The notes under the pieces are model-generated. The model searched no databases and was not told the origin of the DNA. It saw nothing but the letters and a program-made list of their open reading frames with translations. A stretch of 64,000 nucleotides of DNA. Origin: Xylogone sp. PMI_703 (taxonomy: Eukaryota; Ascomycota; Leotiomycetes). The position numbers and the translations under genes are program-made. Below, one piece after another: positions 33,016 to 49,382 of the stretch. The DNA lies in the NCBI GenBank assembly GCA_021399445.1, contig JAJTUQ010000003.1, positions 5,394,001-5,458,000 on the forward strand. The letters run 5' to 3'. Each line of letters opens with the position of its first letter. The first letter of the stretch is position 1.

Positions 33016-35416
33016 ATGCTGTTTCTTCAATTGACTGCTGTCGCTACTCTGGCAGCGCTGTCTGCTGCTGCTCCTACTACTGCCACCAAGCATGTGCTTC
33101 ACGAAGAGCGCGTCAATCCCCACAGGGACTGGATCAAGAGCTCTCGCATCGAGGGAAGTGCAATCATTCCGATGCGCATTGGTCTGACCCAAAACAATCT
33201 TGAGAAGGGTTATGACTACCTTATGGAAGTGTAAGTAGCTACCCTGTCTCTCTTCCCGACGATGCGGCGCAATTGCAATCGAGACCACTGGAACGATCAA
33301 TCAATAATAAATTGTTTCTACATTGCGCAAGCTTTCGATTGTATTGAGTGTTAAGACATATGTTTAACCGTCGAATGATAGGTCGCATCCCGAGTCCTCC
33401 AAGTATGGCAGCCACTGGACAGCTGAAGAGGTCCACAGCATGTTCGCACCAAGCGAAGAGTCTGTGGCTGCGGTTAGAGAATGGCTCCTGTCGTCTGGGA
33501 TTGACGAAGACAGAGTTGTGCATACAGAAAACAAGGGCTGGCTAGCCTTTGATGCCACCGTGGAAGAAGCCGAACGACTGCTGCTCGCGGAATTCTACGA
33601 ACATGAACACAAGCACAGCGACAAAGTTCGTGTCGGATGTGATAGGTAAACTAATTCCTACGTTCAAATATAACCTGCGGTATTTAATGATTGACGATAG
33701 ATATCATGTCCCTGAGCACCTCCAACCTCACATTGACTATATCACTCCCGGAATCAAGCTCACTCCAGTCGTCAAGAGATCTGTCAAGACAAAGCGTTCA
33801 AACCCATTACACCATAAAGTTACTCACAGCTGGCCTATTCACTTGCCGCCATTTGATGGTATCCCGTGGTGGTGGAAGCCACCTGGAGCTCATAAGCTTC
33901 CAACAGAATGTAAGTAGAATATTATACCCCATATTTCTCACAAACTATAAACGCAATCGATGCTGATGGATGAATAGTGCAGGGATGTGGCAGAAATATT
34001 ACTCCAGCTTGCATTCAAGCCCTTTACTCGCTTCCGAAGGAGCATAAGGCTGTTCCGGGACACTCTCTTGGATTATACGAGCAGGGTGATTACTTTATCG
34101 AGGTAAAGTGTTTTTACATTTTTTTATTGGAGATCATGCTAACTCACCTGTTAGTCTGATTTGAGTCTCTACTATGAGCACTTTGCACCGTACGTTCCAA
34201 ACAATACGCTCCCCGTGCCAGCCCTTATTGATGGCGCTGCCTACTCTGTGCCAGTTGGAGACCCCAATGCTCAGGGAGAGGCAATCATTGACATTGAATT
34301 GGCCACTTCCTTGGTTTATCCTCAAACTGTTACTCTCTATCAAGATGATGACCAAATCTACGGTCCCGCTGAGGTGGCACTCGTTAACACCTTCAATACC
34401 TTCCTGGATGCTCTGGATGGATCCTATTGCAGCTATTCCGCATATGGTGAAACTGGAAATGATCCAGATATTGACCCCGTATACCCTGACCCAGCAGCAG
34501 GAGGATACAAGGGCAAGCTTCAATGCGGTATCTATAAGCCAACCAACGTTATCAGTGCTTCCTATGGCGAGGCCGAGGCTGATCTCCCAGCTAACTATGC
34601 TAAACGCCAATGTAACGAGTTCATGAAACTTGGTCTCCAGGGACACTCAATCATGGTCTCTTCGGGTGACTACGGTGTAGCTTCAATCCCAGGAGATGTC
34701 AGCCCCAATGGATGTCTCGGACCTGAGGGAAAAATTTTTAACCCAACATATCCATCCAACTGTCCATACGTTACCTCCGTCGGTGCAACCATGCTCTACG
34801 CAGACCAAACAGTTAGGGATCCCGAGAGCGCCATGGCTGTTGACTTGGGCGGCTCAGCAGCAAACTTCTCTTCCGCAGGTGGTTTCTCCAACTACTATTC
34901 CCAGCCAAGTTATCAAAAGACTGCGGTTGAGCACTACTTCAAAACGGCCAATTTGAAGTATCCATCCTACTCTGAACTTAACGTGAACTTGAACACAACC
35001 AAGGGACTCTTCAATCGCATTGGTAGGGCGTACCCAGACGTTTCCGCCAACGGAGCTTTCTTGATCACCTATGTTGACAATGTGCAAAACCACTTCTTTG
35101 GTACGAGTTTGGCATCTCCCATCATGGCTTCCGTGATCACCCTTGTAAGTTTTGCCCATAGTTTGTATTAGTTCTTACTAGTTAGCTAACTATGATCTAG
35201 CTCAATGAAGACAGACATGCTATTGGGAAGAAGCCTATTGGATTCTTAAATGCCATTTTCTACGCTCACCCTGAGGTGTTCAATGATATTAAGAACGGTA
35301 CCAACCTTGGCTGTAACACTGAGGGATTTGCAGCTATTCCGGGCTGGGATCCAGTTACTGGATTGGGGACTCCAAACTACCCCGCAATGAAGAAGTTGTT
35401 CTTGGAGTTGCCATAG
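33016..35416 (+). CDS. Sedolisin-family tripeptidyl peptidase (S53), secreted
   Basis: Six exons, 33016-33230, 33382-33645, 33701-33909, 33978-34102, 34155-35144 and 35201-35416, encode 672 residues with matching phases. Order: signal peptide (1-19, LAALSAAAP), activation prodomain with SHPESSKYG and WLAFDATVEEAE, a linker, then the catalytic domain. Catalytic residues are E313 and D317 (GEAIIDIE), the oxyanion-hole D443 (SSGDYGV) and nucleophile S589 in GTSLASP. A calcium site is expected near the end (KNGTNLGCN...PVTGLGTPN). Such enzymes cut tripeptides from N-termini at acidic pH outside the cell and help in protein nutrition or host-protein breakdown. Exon 1 is followed by the longest intron (151 bases). 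The linker before the catalytic domain is Lys/Arg/Pro/Trp-rich (LPPFDGIPWWWKPP), which is unusual. Confidence 0.92.
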
Positions 35417-35526
35417 GGGAACAGCGTGTGTTTCAATCTCGATATAATAACTCATTGTAGTTTATCTATCCTATGTATAATCTGAGCTACATTTGAACTG
35501 CTTTAATGCTCATACCAAGTGACATT

Positions 35527-39345
<3,819 letters not shown>

Positions 39346-40464
39346 TTAGAGATCAAACTTCTCCCCTATCAGTTTCTCACTCAACACCCACAGCTTCTCT
39401 TGGTCCTCTATCTCAGTCCAGGGTTGTTCCTTGATCGCCTCCCCGTTCCATAAGTACGCACCGCTCTGAGACTCAATAGAGGGATCTAGAGCAGCAACGA
39501 GTGTTGTAGCACACCCTTGCTGCAATGACTTGAGTGGTTCTGCCACGAATTTTCTACCCGCCTTTTCAGCTTCTGCTTTAGCCTTAGCTATGAGCTCCTC
39601 ACGGGTCCATGGACCTGCTTTCATATGAACTTGCAGATTGCTTGGAATAGCTGAGACAAGTCATTAGCTAATTCACCTGAGAAGAAGTGCGAAAACTGCT
39701 TACATCCAGGGTGCAAAGAAAATACAAATATATTCTTATTTTTCAGCTTTCTGGCAAGAGCACGCGCGAAGACTATATTGGAGATTTTAGCTTGAGCATA
39801 TGCTTTCCAAGGATCGTAGTCTGCCCCATCCTATTTTATTTGTGAGCCACAATGGGGTCAGTCCACTATTCTAGAACAATCCTTACCTTAAAGTTATAGT
39901 CATCATAACGGATCACCCCATTGAGAGCACTGCTGGAGACATTAACAATTCGTGCCCCGCTCCCTGCTTTTAAAATCTTGTCCATTAACAATTTTGTGAG
40001 GAGAAAGTGGCCGATATGATTCGTTGCAAATTGCAATTCCAGTCCATCTACACTCTTTTCAAATGGACAGGCCATAATGGCAGCATTGTTAATTAGAATG
40101 TCGATTTTTGTGACTAGCGCATTTATTTCTGATGCAGCAGTTCGGACTGACTTCTGGGAGCTGAGATCTAGTGCAACAAACTTGACTTTGACGTCTGGGC
40201 TGCTCTCAGCGATTTGACTTATCACAGGTGCTATTTTCGACTCTGAACGGCCAGCGAGAACAAGCAATGCCGGTGATCCTTTGGCCAAAGTTACGGCTGT
40301 TTCCGAGCCTATGCCTCCCGGGCTGGGGCCGGTAATGACAACTACTCGAGGTCAGCTCCAAATTTCTTGATTCATCATCTTGACTCACTGGTCTTCCCCT
40401 TCACTCTGTCACTAAAGGCTTCGACTACCTCGTCACCAGTCGTCTCCCATTTCCACTGCGTCAT
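39346..40464 (-). CDS. Short-chain dehydrogenase/reductase, retinol-dehydrogenase/WWOX-like
   Basis: Four exons, 40464-40389, 40341-39887, 39830-39704 and 39650-39346, encode 320 residues. The cofactor motif TGPSPGGIG, NNAAIM, the catalytic Ser in VNVSSSA and the active-site YAQAK (Y-x3-K) are all present, with a SLHPG segment after it. The N-terminus MTQWKWETTGDEVVEAFSD is typical of fungal WW-domain-oxidoreductase-like SDRs. These are NAD(P)-dependent and often of unknown substrate. No signal peptide is seen. The four introns-exon phases agree (1, 0, 1). It lies upstream of, and on the same strand as, the GH2 gene, but they need not be related. Confidence 0.9.
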
Positions 40465-41676
40465 TGTTGCTGGTTTATCAATTGATGGGTGTCTCAAAGT
40501 TTATTGGTTCGATTTATGATGATTTAAAAACATCAATGTTCCTAATTCCACGTATTTTACTCCTACCATACGGGGAATTGATAACAAACCCTTTTATATT
40601 GATCCTTCAATTGCCTTGCCACAATAATTCTAATGCGCCTTCACGGAGCTAAGATATTCTAAGTTGTAGAACTCCGTTATCCCCGGCGGACGCTTGTTGA
40701 TTATTATTACAGCCTCAACACTCCAAATCCTTGATGACGGCCGCTAGCACCGCAAGTGCGGTGCGGACCATATCCGAACCTTGCAACAGCCCCGACTTAA
40801 TGCCCATTCTTTATATTTAAGCCACATCACTATGTCAAGCAGCTATATTCCTTTCTCTCAATTGGATAAAATTTATTTAGACTTTAGTAGAACGAATAAT
40901 GGACAAATGCAGTCAACATAAGATCTCTTCCAGAGCAAAAAGAATATGATAAAGAGAAAGAATCCATAAAGCCAAATGAGAAAGCAGTTCTAACTGGCCT
41001 TCCTGCACGTTCTCTCATTCGTCATATGTAGAGTCTAAGCTGTCAAATTATTTAGGGTGTGTTTATATTCTGCTTACCAAGAGAAGGGGTTGAAAAGCCG
41101 AGCCCAAACACTCCCATGCTTCCTCTGTCCTGTACACCATACAAGTACTCTACCCAGCTTTATATGTTCTGCAGGTCCTCCAGGTTACAGGTTACGAACT
41201 GTACAAATTTTACTTACAACTTCATACTATTCTAATTATATTATTGGTGTCAAGTATAGTGCTTTTGCTATTCATATCACTGCTTTAGAAGATAGCGTTG
41301 TGGTTGTTCATTCAGGTAGTGCTCTGTTGAACTTGTAGAGCCTGGGGAATGCTCATAATAAACCGGCTTTTTGATAAGCAGAGTAATGTAATATAATACA
41401 GAATGGAAATGTCCAATGTCTAGTGCATTTAAGAAAGAGGAGTATTTTATATCTTCACGCCGTTCATAACCCAAGCCGAAGGCATTTAAGGAATCCCAAC
41501 TATTCTAAATTCTATAATAACGCCTGTATGCCCAACGGCCCGATTCGGACCGAAGTGTCTCGTACGGAACCAAAAGAGTTAAATTTCTGAAATAGTGTCT
41601 CTATGCTCCAAATGGTTTTCGCAGGGTCCGCAACAAATTCAGATCACAGATAATTGATGCACTGTATGGCGCCGCA
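40465..41676. other. Intergenic with an 18-base perfect palindrome
   Basis: Upstream region of the short-chain dehydrogenase. A palindrome occurs at 40747-40764 and is listed separately. Frames at 40464-40652 (+), 41057-41338 (+) and 41277-41474 (-) have no motif. Otherwise AT-rich. Confidence 0.4.
40747..40764. promoter_or_regulatory. Perfect inverted repeat GCACCGCA-AG-TGCGGTGC
   Basis: Two 8-base arms are exact complements around AG, in an AT-rich surrounding. It lies about 285 bases upstream of the short-chain dehydrogenase ATG. It could be a dimeric transcription-factor site or a hairpin. No known site was matched. Confidence 0.35.
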
Positions 41677-42000
41677 CTACCAAGGGTAACCATTACCACG
41701 GCAACACGATCCAAAGCATTGGTCTCCTGGTTCAGAGTTAGACAGGCGCGATAAATTGTAAAGACAAATACGTACCCATGTATGGCTGAGGTGGGGAGAC
41801 AGGGATACCTCTCGGGTTTTGGCAGTATGTGGCTGGTATACGTGTATTTCTGCTATACAATTAGCAAAGACATCAGCAGCCGGAAGGGAACGGAGTCCAT
41901 ACTTGCGCACCGGACTACTCGAATCGGCGTCTGATGTTTCCTTTTTGGTAGTTTCATCTCCAGATAAACGTAAGAAGGATAGCACCTTTTCCCACTTCAT
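41677..42000 (-). CDS. Small hypothetical protein
   Basis: An ATG at 42000 opens a 107-residue frame. The first 64 residues look like protein (ETTKKETSDADSS then LPAADVFANCIAEIHVYQPHTAKTRE). At ACCCGAGAG|GTATCC a donor is possible, with later acceptors at about 41712-41737, so the true gene may be spliced and extend further left. No domain, signal peptide or membrane segment is recognised. This is a weak gene call. Confidence 0.3.
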   Translation of the reverse strand: MKWEKVLSFLRLSGDETTKKETSDADSSSPVRKYGLRSLPAADVFANCIAEIHVYQPHTAKTREVSLSPHLSHTWVRICLYNLSRLSNSEPGDQCFGSCCRGNGYPW

Positions 42001-44091
42001 ATTGAAATATCAATACTGAATGAGTTGTACAGGTAAAAACTGAAAATTTAGCACAGATTGGGAGTTACAAAGTACGAGAATATGTCAAAGGAAAGAATTT
42101 CATGGTTTGTAACTTCTCTTTCTATTAGGAAAAGCTGAGTGCTTATTCCACCGAACAAGCCGCAAAAAACATGTGGTTCGGGCGGTGCTGCGCATCCATC
42201 TCGTATGTCGGTGTGGACCCCTCGGGAGACGTCAAAACACGTGTATCCCATGGCGAGGAACATCGCTTCCCTGACAACCTGATGTCAGAGACGCGATCAC
42301 GCCTAAAGTTCATTCTTCAGGTCTCTCATGCTGAGAAATCATTGGATGGGGGAAAGCAAACCCATAAAGGTTGTATTCAAAAGATAGGAAAGCATAAAGC
42401 GGTAACTCTATTTAGATTAAACGATATTCATTGCTATTTTGCCATTCAAGAATTACTAGGCTGGAAACGCATCGCATGGTGGGGCTTGAGCTATCTATCG
42501 TGGCTGCTGCCGGTTTACCCGCCGCCAGATCTTTCACAAGGTTTAATTATCAAGATGCACTATCGTGTCCAAAAATAATTCACCCTTACCATTTGAATGC
42601 TCCATCTACACAAGTTCTCTTGAATGAAATCGGGCCTTATTATGTTCAGCATCACACCACTCGTCCAGTTCCTGGGAGCCGAGACTCAAACACAAAACTC
42701 AAATGAAATTTACGTATTTAGATCCAATTACAGTACATAACGACCGAGGGGATCTTCAGAGGCTGAACCGGTAAGCGCAAGTGTTGGAATGGTTTCATTG
42801 ACCACAGTTCCAGCTATTGTTTGGCTGATTTAATTCTTTTTGGAAGGGAAAAAGAAATAGGAAGAATACTCTCGCGCATCTCATATCAAGCTAATGCACA
42901 TTTGTGTATAGAGAAGCCAGCAATATAGAAGCCTGTAGCTCTACAATCATACGTATACATATTTAGCTTTCTAATTGCTACATCGAATACATCCCAAGCT
43001 CTTAGATACTGTGGGTCTAACGATCCCGTGTTGAAGCACCGGATGTCTATCGGTGCGAGGTCATCAGTCTTGTCCATATCCAGGACCCGGGAAAAGTTAG
43101 AAGCTGAAGAAGAGAACCTGACTTCTATATCTACCAATTCATAAGAGTTCAGAGCATAAGTTTTAAGTTATTTGGAATTCTGAGATGCGGTAATCGCGGG
43201 TGCCGATGGTATCCATCTGAGGAAGGAGTCTCAGTGGCATAAAAGCCAAGACATCAAGTAAGCCCTTAGATACCATGCTATGCCTGCACTAAATGCCATG
43301 CCGTTATTAATTATTAGCCCATTGGACAGTTCCCTTAACGAAATAGGTATATAATCCAGGCATAAAATAAAGCCAAGCTAGCCAGCTTACTGTAGTATTG
43401 TTCAGCTGAGAGAATTGTCCGGCTCACCAATGAATAGTACCAATACGGTATACTGGTGTGCTGACTGCTTATTCTTCTAGAATGCCACTGTTGTGGTTGA
43501 GTGCAGATCTCGGAGAATAGCAGTTCTAGTTCAGATTCTTAATTCCCGTACCCATTTGCCGAGGTTAGTCAGTGTCAAGAGGCGGCAACAGCTCAATGGC
43601 ATTGAAAGGGTCCACTGTGTTTAGCTCCTTAGCTTGTTATTGAACCACATTGAAGGAGCTGTATGTAGGATTGGACCCCGCAATATGGCGCACTGCCACA
43701 TGTCCCCTTACCAACAATTTAATAATAGGATTTAAGAATTGATTCCCTATACTGTAAGATTTCAGTAGGTTTACTTCTGATGATCAGCCATAACTTTAGC
43801 CTTGAAACTGCACAAAGTTTATGATACTCAGCTCGATTCCTCATCATGTTAGCTCCAAGCCTGATATTACCCTTGGCCTACGACCACATTTCTAATCTTA
43901 TCTCAGCACTATACATACATCTCACCTCCAATCGCCACAATAGAAGAAAATAAAGTGGTTATATATCAGTTAAGTATGTTCCATAAAACTCACCAACGGT
44001 CGATTTACCAAACACCTATAACTAATTGATCTTGAGCACATTGCGGTTGCACATAAATTATTAGGTCAATCAAACCACCAAAACCACGAAG
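42001..44091. other. Gene-poor stretch before the first GMC oxidoreductase
   Basis: A minus-strand frame at about 43160-42886 is protein-like (SNFSRVLDMDKTDDLAPID, LRAWDVFDVAIRKL) but lacks an ATG and could be an orphan or eroded exon. The plus-strand frame 42171-42578 has no motif. The right end should hold the GMC promoter, with an AT-rich core around 43960-44090. Confidence 0.35.
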
Positions 44092-45923
44092 ATGAGTGTC
44101 TCAGAGGGGTATGACTTTATAGTTGTTGGAAGTACGTATATATATATATTAGTACAAGGATTGCACATTGATAAATTTTGCGCTAATATAATAATAGGTG
44201 GACCCGCTGGTTGTACACTAGCAGCTCGCATAGCTGAGACCGCCCAAAGGCCTCGAGTCCTTCTCTTGGAGGCAGGTGGGAATAATTCATCAGATAATGA
44301 TCTTCGGGTTGATGGGCAACGATGGGTGACATTCATGCAACCGCATTTGAACTGGGGTTACAAGACTGTCCCTCAAGAGTACTGCAACAACAGAGTCATC
44401 GATTATTCGAGAGGCCTTGGCTTGGGAGGGAGTAGTGCCATCAATTTCGGTGTCTACGCCGTAGGTGCGAAGGGAGATTATGATCGTTGGGCAAAGGATG
44501 TGGGCGATGAGCGCTTCAATTGGGACCACATGCAGAAGCGATTCAAGAGCATTGAAGCGTTCCATCCGGAGGTCAAAGATGAGCATTTTAAATACCTCAA
44601 TGCTAAAGCATCGGACCACGGATCAACAGGAAAACTGCATATTGGATTCGCACAAGAATGGGAGAAGGATGTGCCACAAATGTTAGATGTGTTCAAAGAA
44701 GCCGGCTTTCCAACAAGCCAAGATCACAATTCTGGAAATCCAATTGGGATGGGGCCACTAATCAGTTCAGCATATAAGGGTTTAAGAAGCACCGCAGCAG
44801 ATCTTTTGGAGGGCCATGGAGACAACTTGATTATAAAGACAAACTCACCAGTCCAACGGCTCATCTTAGAAGGTAACAAGGTGATTGGTGTACAAACAAA
44901 TGGCCAGAAATGTGAGTTACTCATATTCCTTAGTTGGAACCCATGAGACTAACCATTTATTTAGACTTTGCTGGCAAAGAGGTAATTCTCTCAGCGGGTA
45001 GCCTAGATACTCCGAAGATACTTATGCTTTCCGGCATTGGCCCTCGCGCTGAACTTGAGAAGCATAATATCCCCGTAATTCAGGACATACCCGCAATTGG
45101 ACAGGGACTTCGTGACCACTTTGCGGTTCCGATAATTTTCAACCGAAGAGCAGGCATCAACGAACGAGGTGCTTTCTATGGCAGCAAAGAAAAAATGGAC
45201 GAAGCATTTCAGCAATGGAAAAAGGATGGAACCGGCCCTTGGACCAGCTTCGCCTGCCAGCTCGGTATTGGATGGTTCAAATCGCCTGAGGTCGAGCAAT
45301 CGGCCGAGTTCAAGGCCCTTCCAACAGAAGAGCAGAAGTATCTCACTGAAGAAACCGTTCCTCACTATGAACTTCTTACGCACTTCCCTGCGCACATGTA
45401 TAACCCGGAGATGCCAACAAACCTCGATTATAGTTGCATCCTCGCCTTTCTAATGAACGGCCAGAGCCGAGGCCAAGTATCCCTTCAGTCCTCTGATCCA
45501 AAGGATCCTCTCCTTATGGATCCCAAACTCCTCTCGCATCCCTACGATCGCAGCACTGCAATCCACATTTTACGACACGCGCTCAATTTTGCAAGGCATC
45601 CGGCCTATGCAAAAGACACGACTGCCGAGCTACTCGTGCCCAGCTCGGACTCTGACAATGACATTCTCGAGCACCTGAAGACTCACCTGTTTAGCACGTG
45701 GCACATGACTGGGACGGTGAAGATGGGGAAAGCAGAGGATGTTACTGCAGCTGTGGATAACCACTTCCGCGTAAAAGGCATTGAGCGTCTTAGAGTTGCG
45801 GATATGAGCGTGGTGCCAGTTCTGACGAATAACCATACCCAAACGACGGCTTACGTGACTGGTGCCACTGCGGCAGATGTGCTGATTGATGGTTACGGAT
45901 TGAATGATAAACTACAGTTGTAA
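44092..45923 (+). CDS. GMC-family FAD oxidoreductase (choline/glucose dehydrogenase-like)
   Basis: Three exons, 44092-44131, 44198-44911 and 44965-45923, encode 570 residues. The first intron interrupts the FAD motif; splicing gives DFIVVGSGPAGCTLAARI followed by LLLEAGG. The GMC signature regions RGLGLGGSSAINFG and LSAGSLDTPKILMLSGIGP are present, and the catalytic His pair lies in TWHMTGTVKMG and LTNNHTQTTAY. No signal peptide is found, unlike secreted glucose oxidases, so it is probably cytosolic or peroxisomal. It oxidises an alcohol or related substrate; identity is not visible. A Zn2Cys6 regulator follows 480 bases downstream on the same strand and may control it. Confidence 0.9.
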
Positions 45924-46403
45924 CAAGAAGTGTTAAATCGGAGTAAACACATCAGGAAGTGACTTGGGGATCCTGTAGTGGCTTATTCTTGTATTAAGTC
46001 GTTTTATCTCGGGGTACCGGTATTGTCTTCCGGAGATTGACGTATGTAAAAGGATGGTCTATTTTATCACCCTGAGCCACATTCAATTTTTTTGTATAGC
46101 CCCAAGAGATCGTTGTTCTTCTCCCGCTACACCTGCCTTTGGTACCGCATTGGAACTTTACTCTCGATGTCTCTGTATATTCTACTATTCTGTATCTCGG
46201 AGCACCCAAGCGCCGTTCTTCCGAGATGATTATATAACCTTCAGCTTACGTAACCAAAACCATCGCCGATGTCTCGCTAACCCCATCCGTGCCCCCTGAC
46301 GTCAGCTCACCCCTCCTGCCGATCTGGATTTTGGCAGGAGGGTCCGCCTCCCCGCAACAGCTTTTCTTTCGACTACAACTCGCACAGCCGCCCAAATGCT
46401 AGA
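45924..46403. other. Spacer between GMC gene and Zn2Cys6 gene
   Basis: Contains the GMC 3' end and the promoter of the transcription factor. The right part is GC-richer than its surroundings. A short imperfect inverted repeat (CTCCTGCCGATC...GGCAGGAGGG) lies at 46313-46342. No gene is supported. Confidence 0.4.
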
Positions 46404-48564
46404 ATGCAAGACATTTCTATTCCCAGGAGACGGAAGGGGAGGGATGTCGTTACGCAGAATGCGTGCGACGAATGCAAGAGAAGAAAAGCAAGAGTACGTA
46501 TTTCTGCCACAGGAGAGCACTTCAATGCTTCCAATGCTTCCAATGTTTCCAATACGTCCATCCCAGGGTCTCTCGCTGATTAGTGTAGTGCGATGGCCAG
46601 AATCCATGTGCTCGCTGCGCATCTCGCGACAACCTGACCTGCCACTACACGCTCTCGGTCAGGGCCAGTAAGGATGCCCTCAGGGCGGAGATCGAGTCGC
46701 TCCAAAATCAGCAGTCGCATAGTGACCAGATCCTGCATGCGCTGGCTTCGGGGCTGCAGTCGGACTCGATTCTGCAGCAGCTACGGGACGGTGAGACTCT
46801 CGAAAAGATTGCTCAGCGCTTGCCCAGCAGACAATCGGGTTCAGTGGAGACTCGCACCAGCACGAATAGCCCGGCAAAGAGCATTGGCAGCAGTACCAAG
46901 TCCGTACTAACGGACCTCCGCTCTCTTGGTGACAGGCCCGGCTCCGATATCAGAGTAATAGAAGCCAGCGGGAGCTTTCAAGATGGCATGCAAACCCTCC
47001 CCTCTCACAACCCGCACGCCTGGTCAACCGTCATCAACGACCCCGAGCTGGTAGAGCATCTGATCGCACTCTACTTCTGCTGGGAGTACCCTTCACTTTC
47101 AAGCCTTTCCAAAGAACACTTCATGCAGGATTTTGAAGTTGGACGGCAGCGATACTGCTCTCCACTGATTGTCAGTATCATGTGTGCTCTTGGATGCAGG
47201 TTCTCGGACCGGCCTATAGTCAGCGAGATTTCGCCCACGGGGCAGGATTTAGGCAGTCAGTTTTATGATGAGGCTTACGCGCTGTGGGAGACAGAGCGGA
47301 TTGATCCGTCCTTGACTACAATACAAGCAACCGTGCTAATGTCTCTCTGGAAAACTAGCCGTGGGAAGAATAATTGGGGCTCATTCTATTCTAGACAGGC
47401 AATTACTATGGCCGTAGAGATGGGTCTGCACCTGCAAACCGAAGGTGTTGACCCATCCGAAGCAGAGTATGCAGTTCGGAGCACTACCTTCTGGGGAGCG
47501 TTTGTTCTCGATCAGTATGTTTGATCTGCCCTGCTACTTTAAGCAGATGAACATTCATCTAACTTTGTTTTTCTAAGGGCATGGTCTCTCACGGCGGGCC
47601 ATAGCCCATATTTATCAGGGCAGACACTTAAACTGCGGCCGCTAGTTGTAACTGACGATGACGCAACATGGTCGCCCTATACCGACGATGGGATAATGCC
47701 GAATAATCTCACGTCACAGCGAAGTAATACAGTGTCGATTTTCAGATATTCCTGCGAGCTGTCAATTGTATTCTGTCGATCACTCCATATGTTGTATTCA
47801 TCTCCCTTGTCGCTGAAATCCCTCGATGTCCTAAACATATATACGGAGTATTTGGAATGTTATAACTCGATGCCATCGGTATTGAGAAAGGGCGAGGATA
47901 CAACTCCATCAGTTTTGTTCTTGCAGTAAGTCTAATATATATCTGGCTTGGGTTACATTGCAAGCTAACCAGAAACTCTTTTACAAGTATTTACTATCAT
48001 TTTGCTATCCTACGTCTGTTTGCACCGTTCATCAACTTACACTTTCTTGGGTCGGACCTCGCCGCCAAGGAAATTTGTGTAGATGCCGCGAGTGCTATTG
48101 GCTCGATTATTGGCACCTATCGGCAACTTTATACCCTACGTCGAACGCCCAGCTTTGTACCGTACATCTCTCTAGCTTCTAGCATTGTTCATATTGTAAC
48201 TGCAGCTGCTGGAATTACTGATGCACCTGAATCTATTCAGGGAACGCTTGATCTACAGGAGATGGCCCCCTGCCACATAGTTGCAGTCAGTTCGGTGAAG
48301 ACTCTGCAACATATAGCCAGTCTCTCAGGAACCGAGGAAGAGAAGGTAAAGAGAAAGATCGCAGTTTCGCCAAACCTCATGGTGAAGCTGCCAGTGCATT
48401 TTTTCAGCCCGGAGATGAGGAAAACGAAATCCTCTCCTCTCGATTTAATTCAGGAGTGTTCAATATTCGCACCTTTTCCGTCTCAACTGTCGCCATTTGC
48501 GGGACCTGACGAATTAAGATTGAATGGATTTGAAAAGGATCCAATTACCATAAATGTTAAATGA
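46404..48564 (+). CDS. Zn(II)2Cys6 transcription factor
   Basis: Four exons, 46404-46493, 46589-47514, 47578-47925 and 47988-48564, encode 646 residues. The first intron splits the zinc cluster; splicing gives ACDECKRRKARCDGQNPC then ARC and C-H-Y, the Cys6 binuclear cluster at about residues 21-50. A short coiled region (SKDALRAEIESLQNQQ) follows. Then comes the fungal-specific TF domain with YFCWEYPSLSSLSKEHF, ALGCRFSDRP, VLMSLWKTSRGKNNWGSFYSRQAITMAVEMGLH and AWSLTAG. This order is typical of nuclear regulators of nitrogen, carbon or secondary metabolism. The ATG at 46396 is in another frame and is not the start. Its target genes are unknown; the upstream GMC gene is the nearest candidate. 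Confidence 0.9.
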
Positions 48565-49382
48565 CCTTGGAGCTATTTATGACTGCCTTCACGATAAATA
48601 TTATCGCGTGTGATAGGGTATCTGGGAAGATTGGTCTAATTGGTTGGGAATGGGTTTATACTGGCGCAGCGTTTCTAATCTTAACTATTTCATTTCCTGG
48701 TAAGTAACACTATGCCCGAATATTTGCTTAATTTGGAGATCAGATACGGCTGATGTTCACCTTTAACTTTTATTTTGCCACAGACTAAGAAGCATCGAAT
48801 CCTGCTCATATCAAAGCTTCATAACGAAGTGTTGATTGGACGAGGTCGATCAATATGAGGGAACTATTTTAACGTAATTGATTATCCACCCTCAAATGTG
48901 AAGCACAATACAATTTGCACAAGATACCCCTCTCGACGTTTACTGATAAATAGGACTAACATAAAGTGATTTTTGCGCTAAGTACTGATACCTTTCTTAC
49001 CGAACGTCTTGTTCACTCTTGAATAGAGATTGTGATCAAGGTTCAACCAAAATGAAGCTTCATGGTTTAATATTTATGCAGGCTATAGAGACTCTATTTA
49101 TAAATGATATATGACGGAAATCGAACCACGAACTTGTCGGAACACATATAAGGGTGAATCAATAGCTAGACAATTAGAGATCTCTTTCAGCTCTGACAGA
49201 ACATATAGGCCTGACCTCCTATGACAAAAATGAGGATCACAATTGTAAGAACTGTATGTAGAGATTGTGAAGTCAAATTGGGCTCCATTGTATTGCTAGA
49301 TAAAGCTTTAAAAATCGATTCAGACTTCATGCGGCTTCCGAACTACTCATGGTAATCACATACTCATAAGGTAGAGCTGCAT
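48565..49382. other. Spacer between convergent Zn2Cys6 and SET-MYND genes
   Basis: AT-rich, with presumed 3' ends of both genes. A TΨC-like string at about 49119-49130 was checked as a tRNA and rejected. Nothing else is recognised. Confidence 0.45.

Noticed and set aside
42171..42578. 135-residue plus-strand frame
   Set aside because: No motif, biased composition and no splice partners; not enough support for a gene.
46396..46671. 91-residue plus-strand frame starting at 46396
   Set aside because: It is out of phase with the Zn2Cys6 cluster; the ATG at 46404 gives the correct frame.
49111..49190. Possible minus-strand tRNA because of a GTGGTTCGATTTCC string
   Set aside because: The T-arm stem does not pair (CGTGG against TCCGT) and no acceptor or anticodon stem could be folded.
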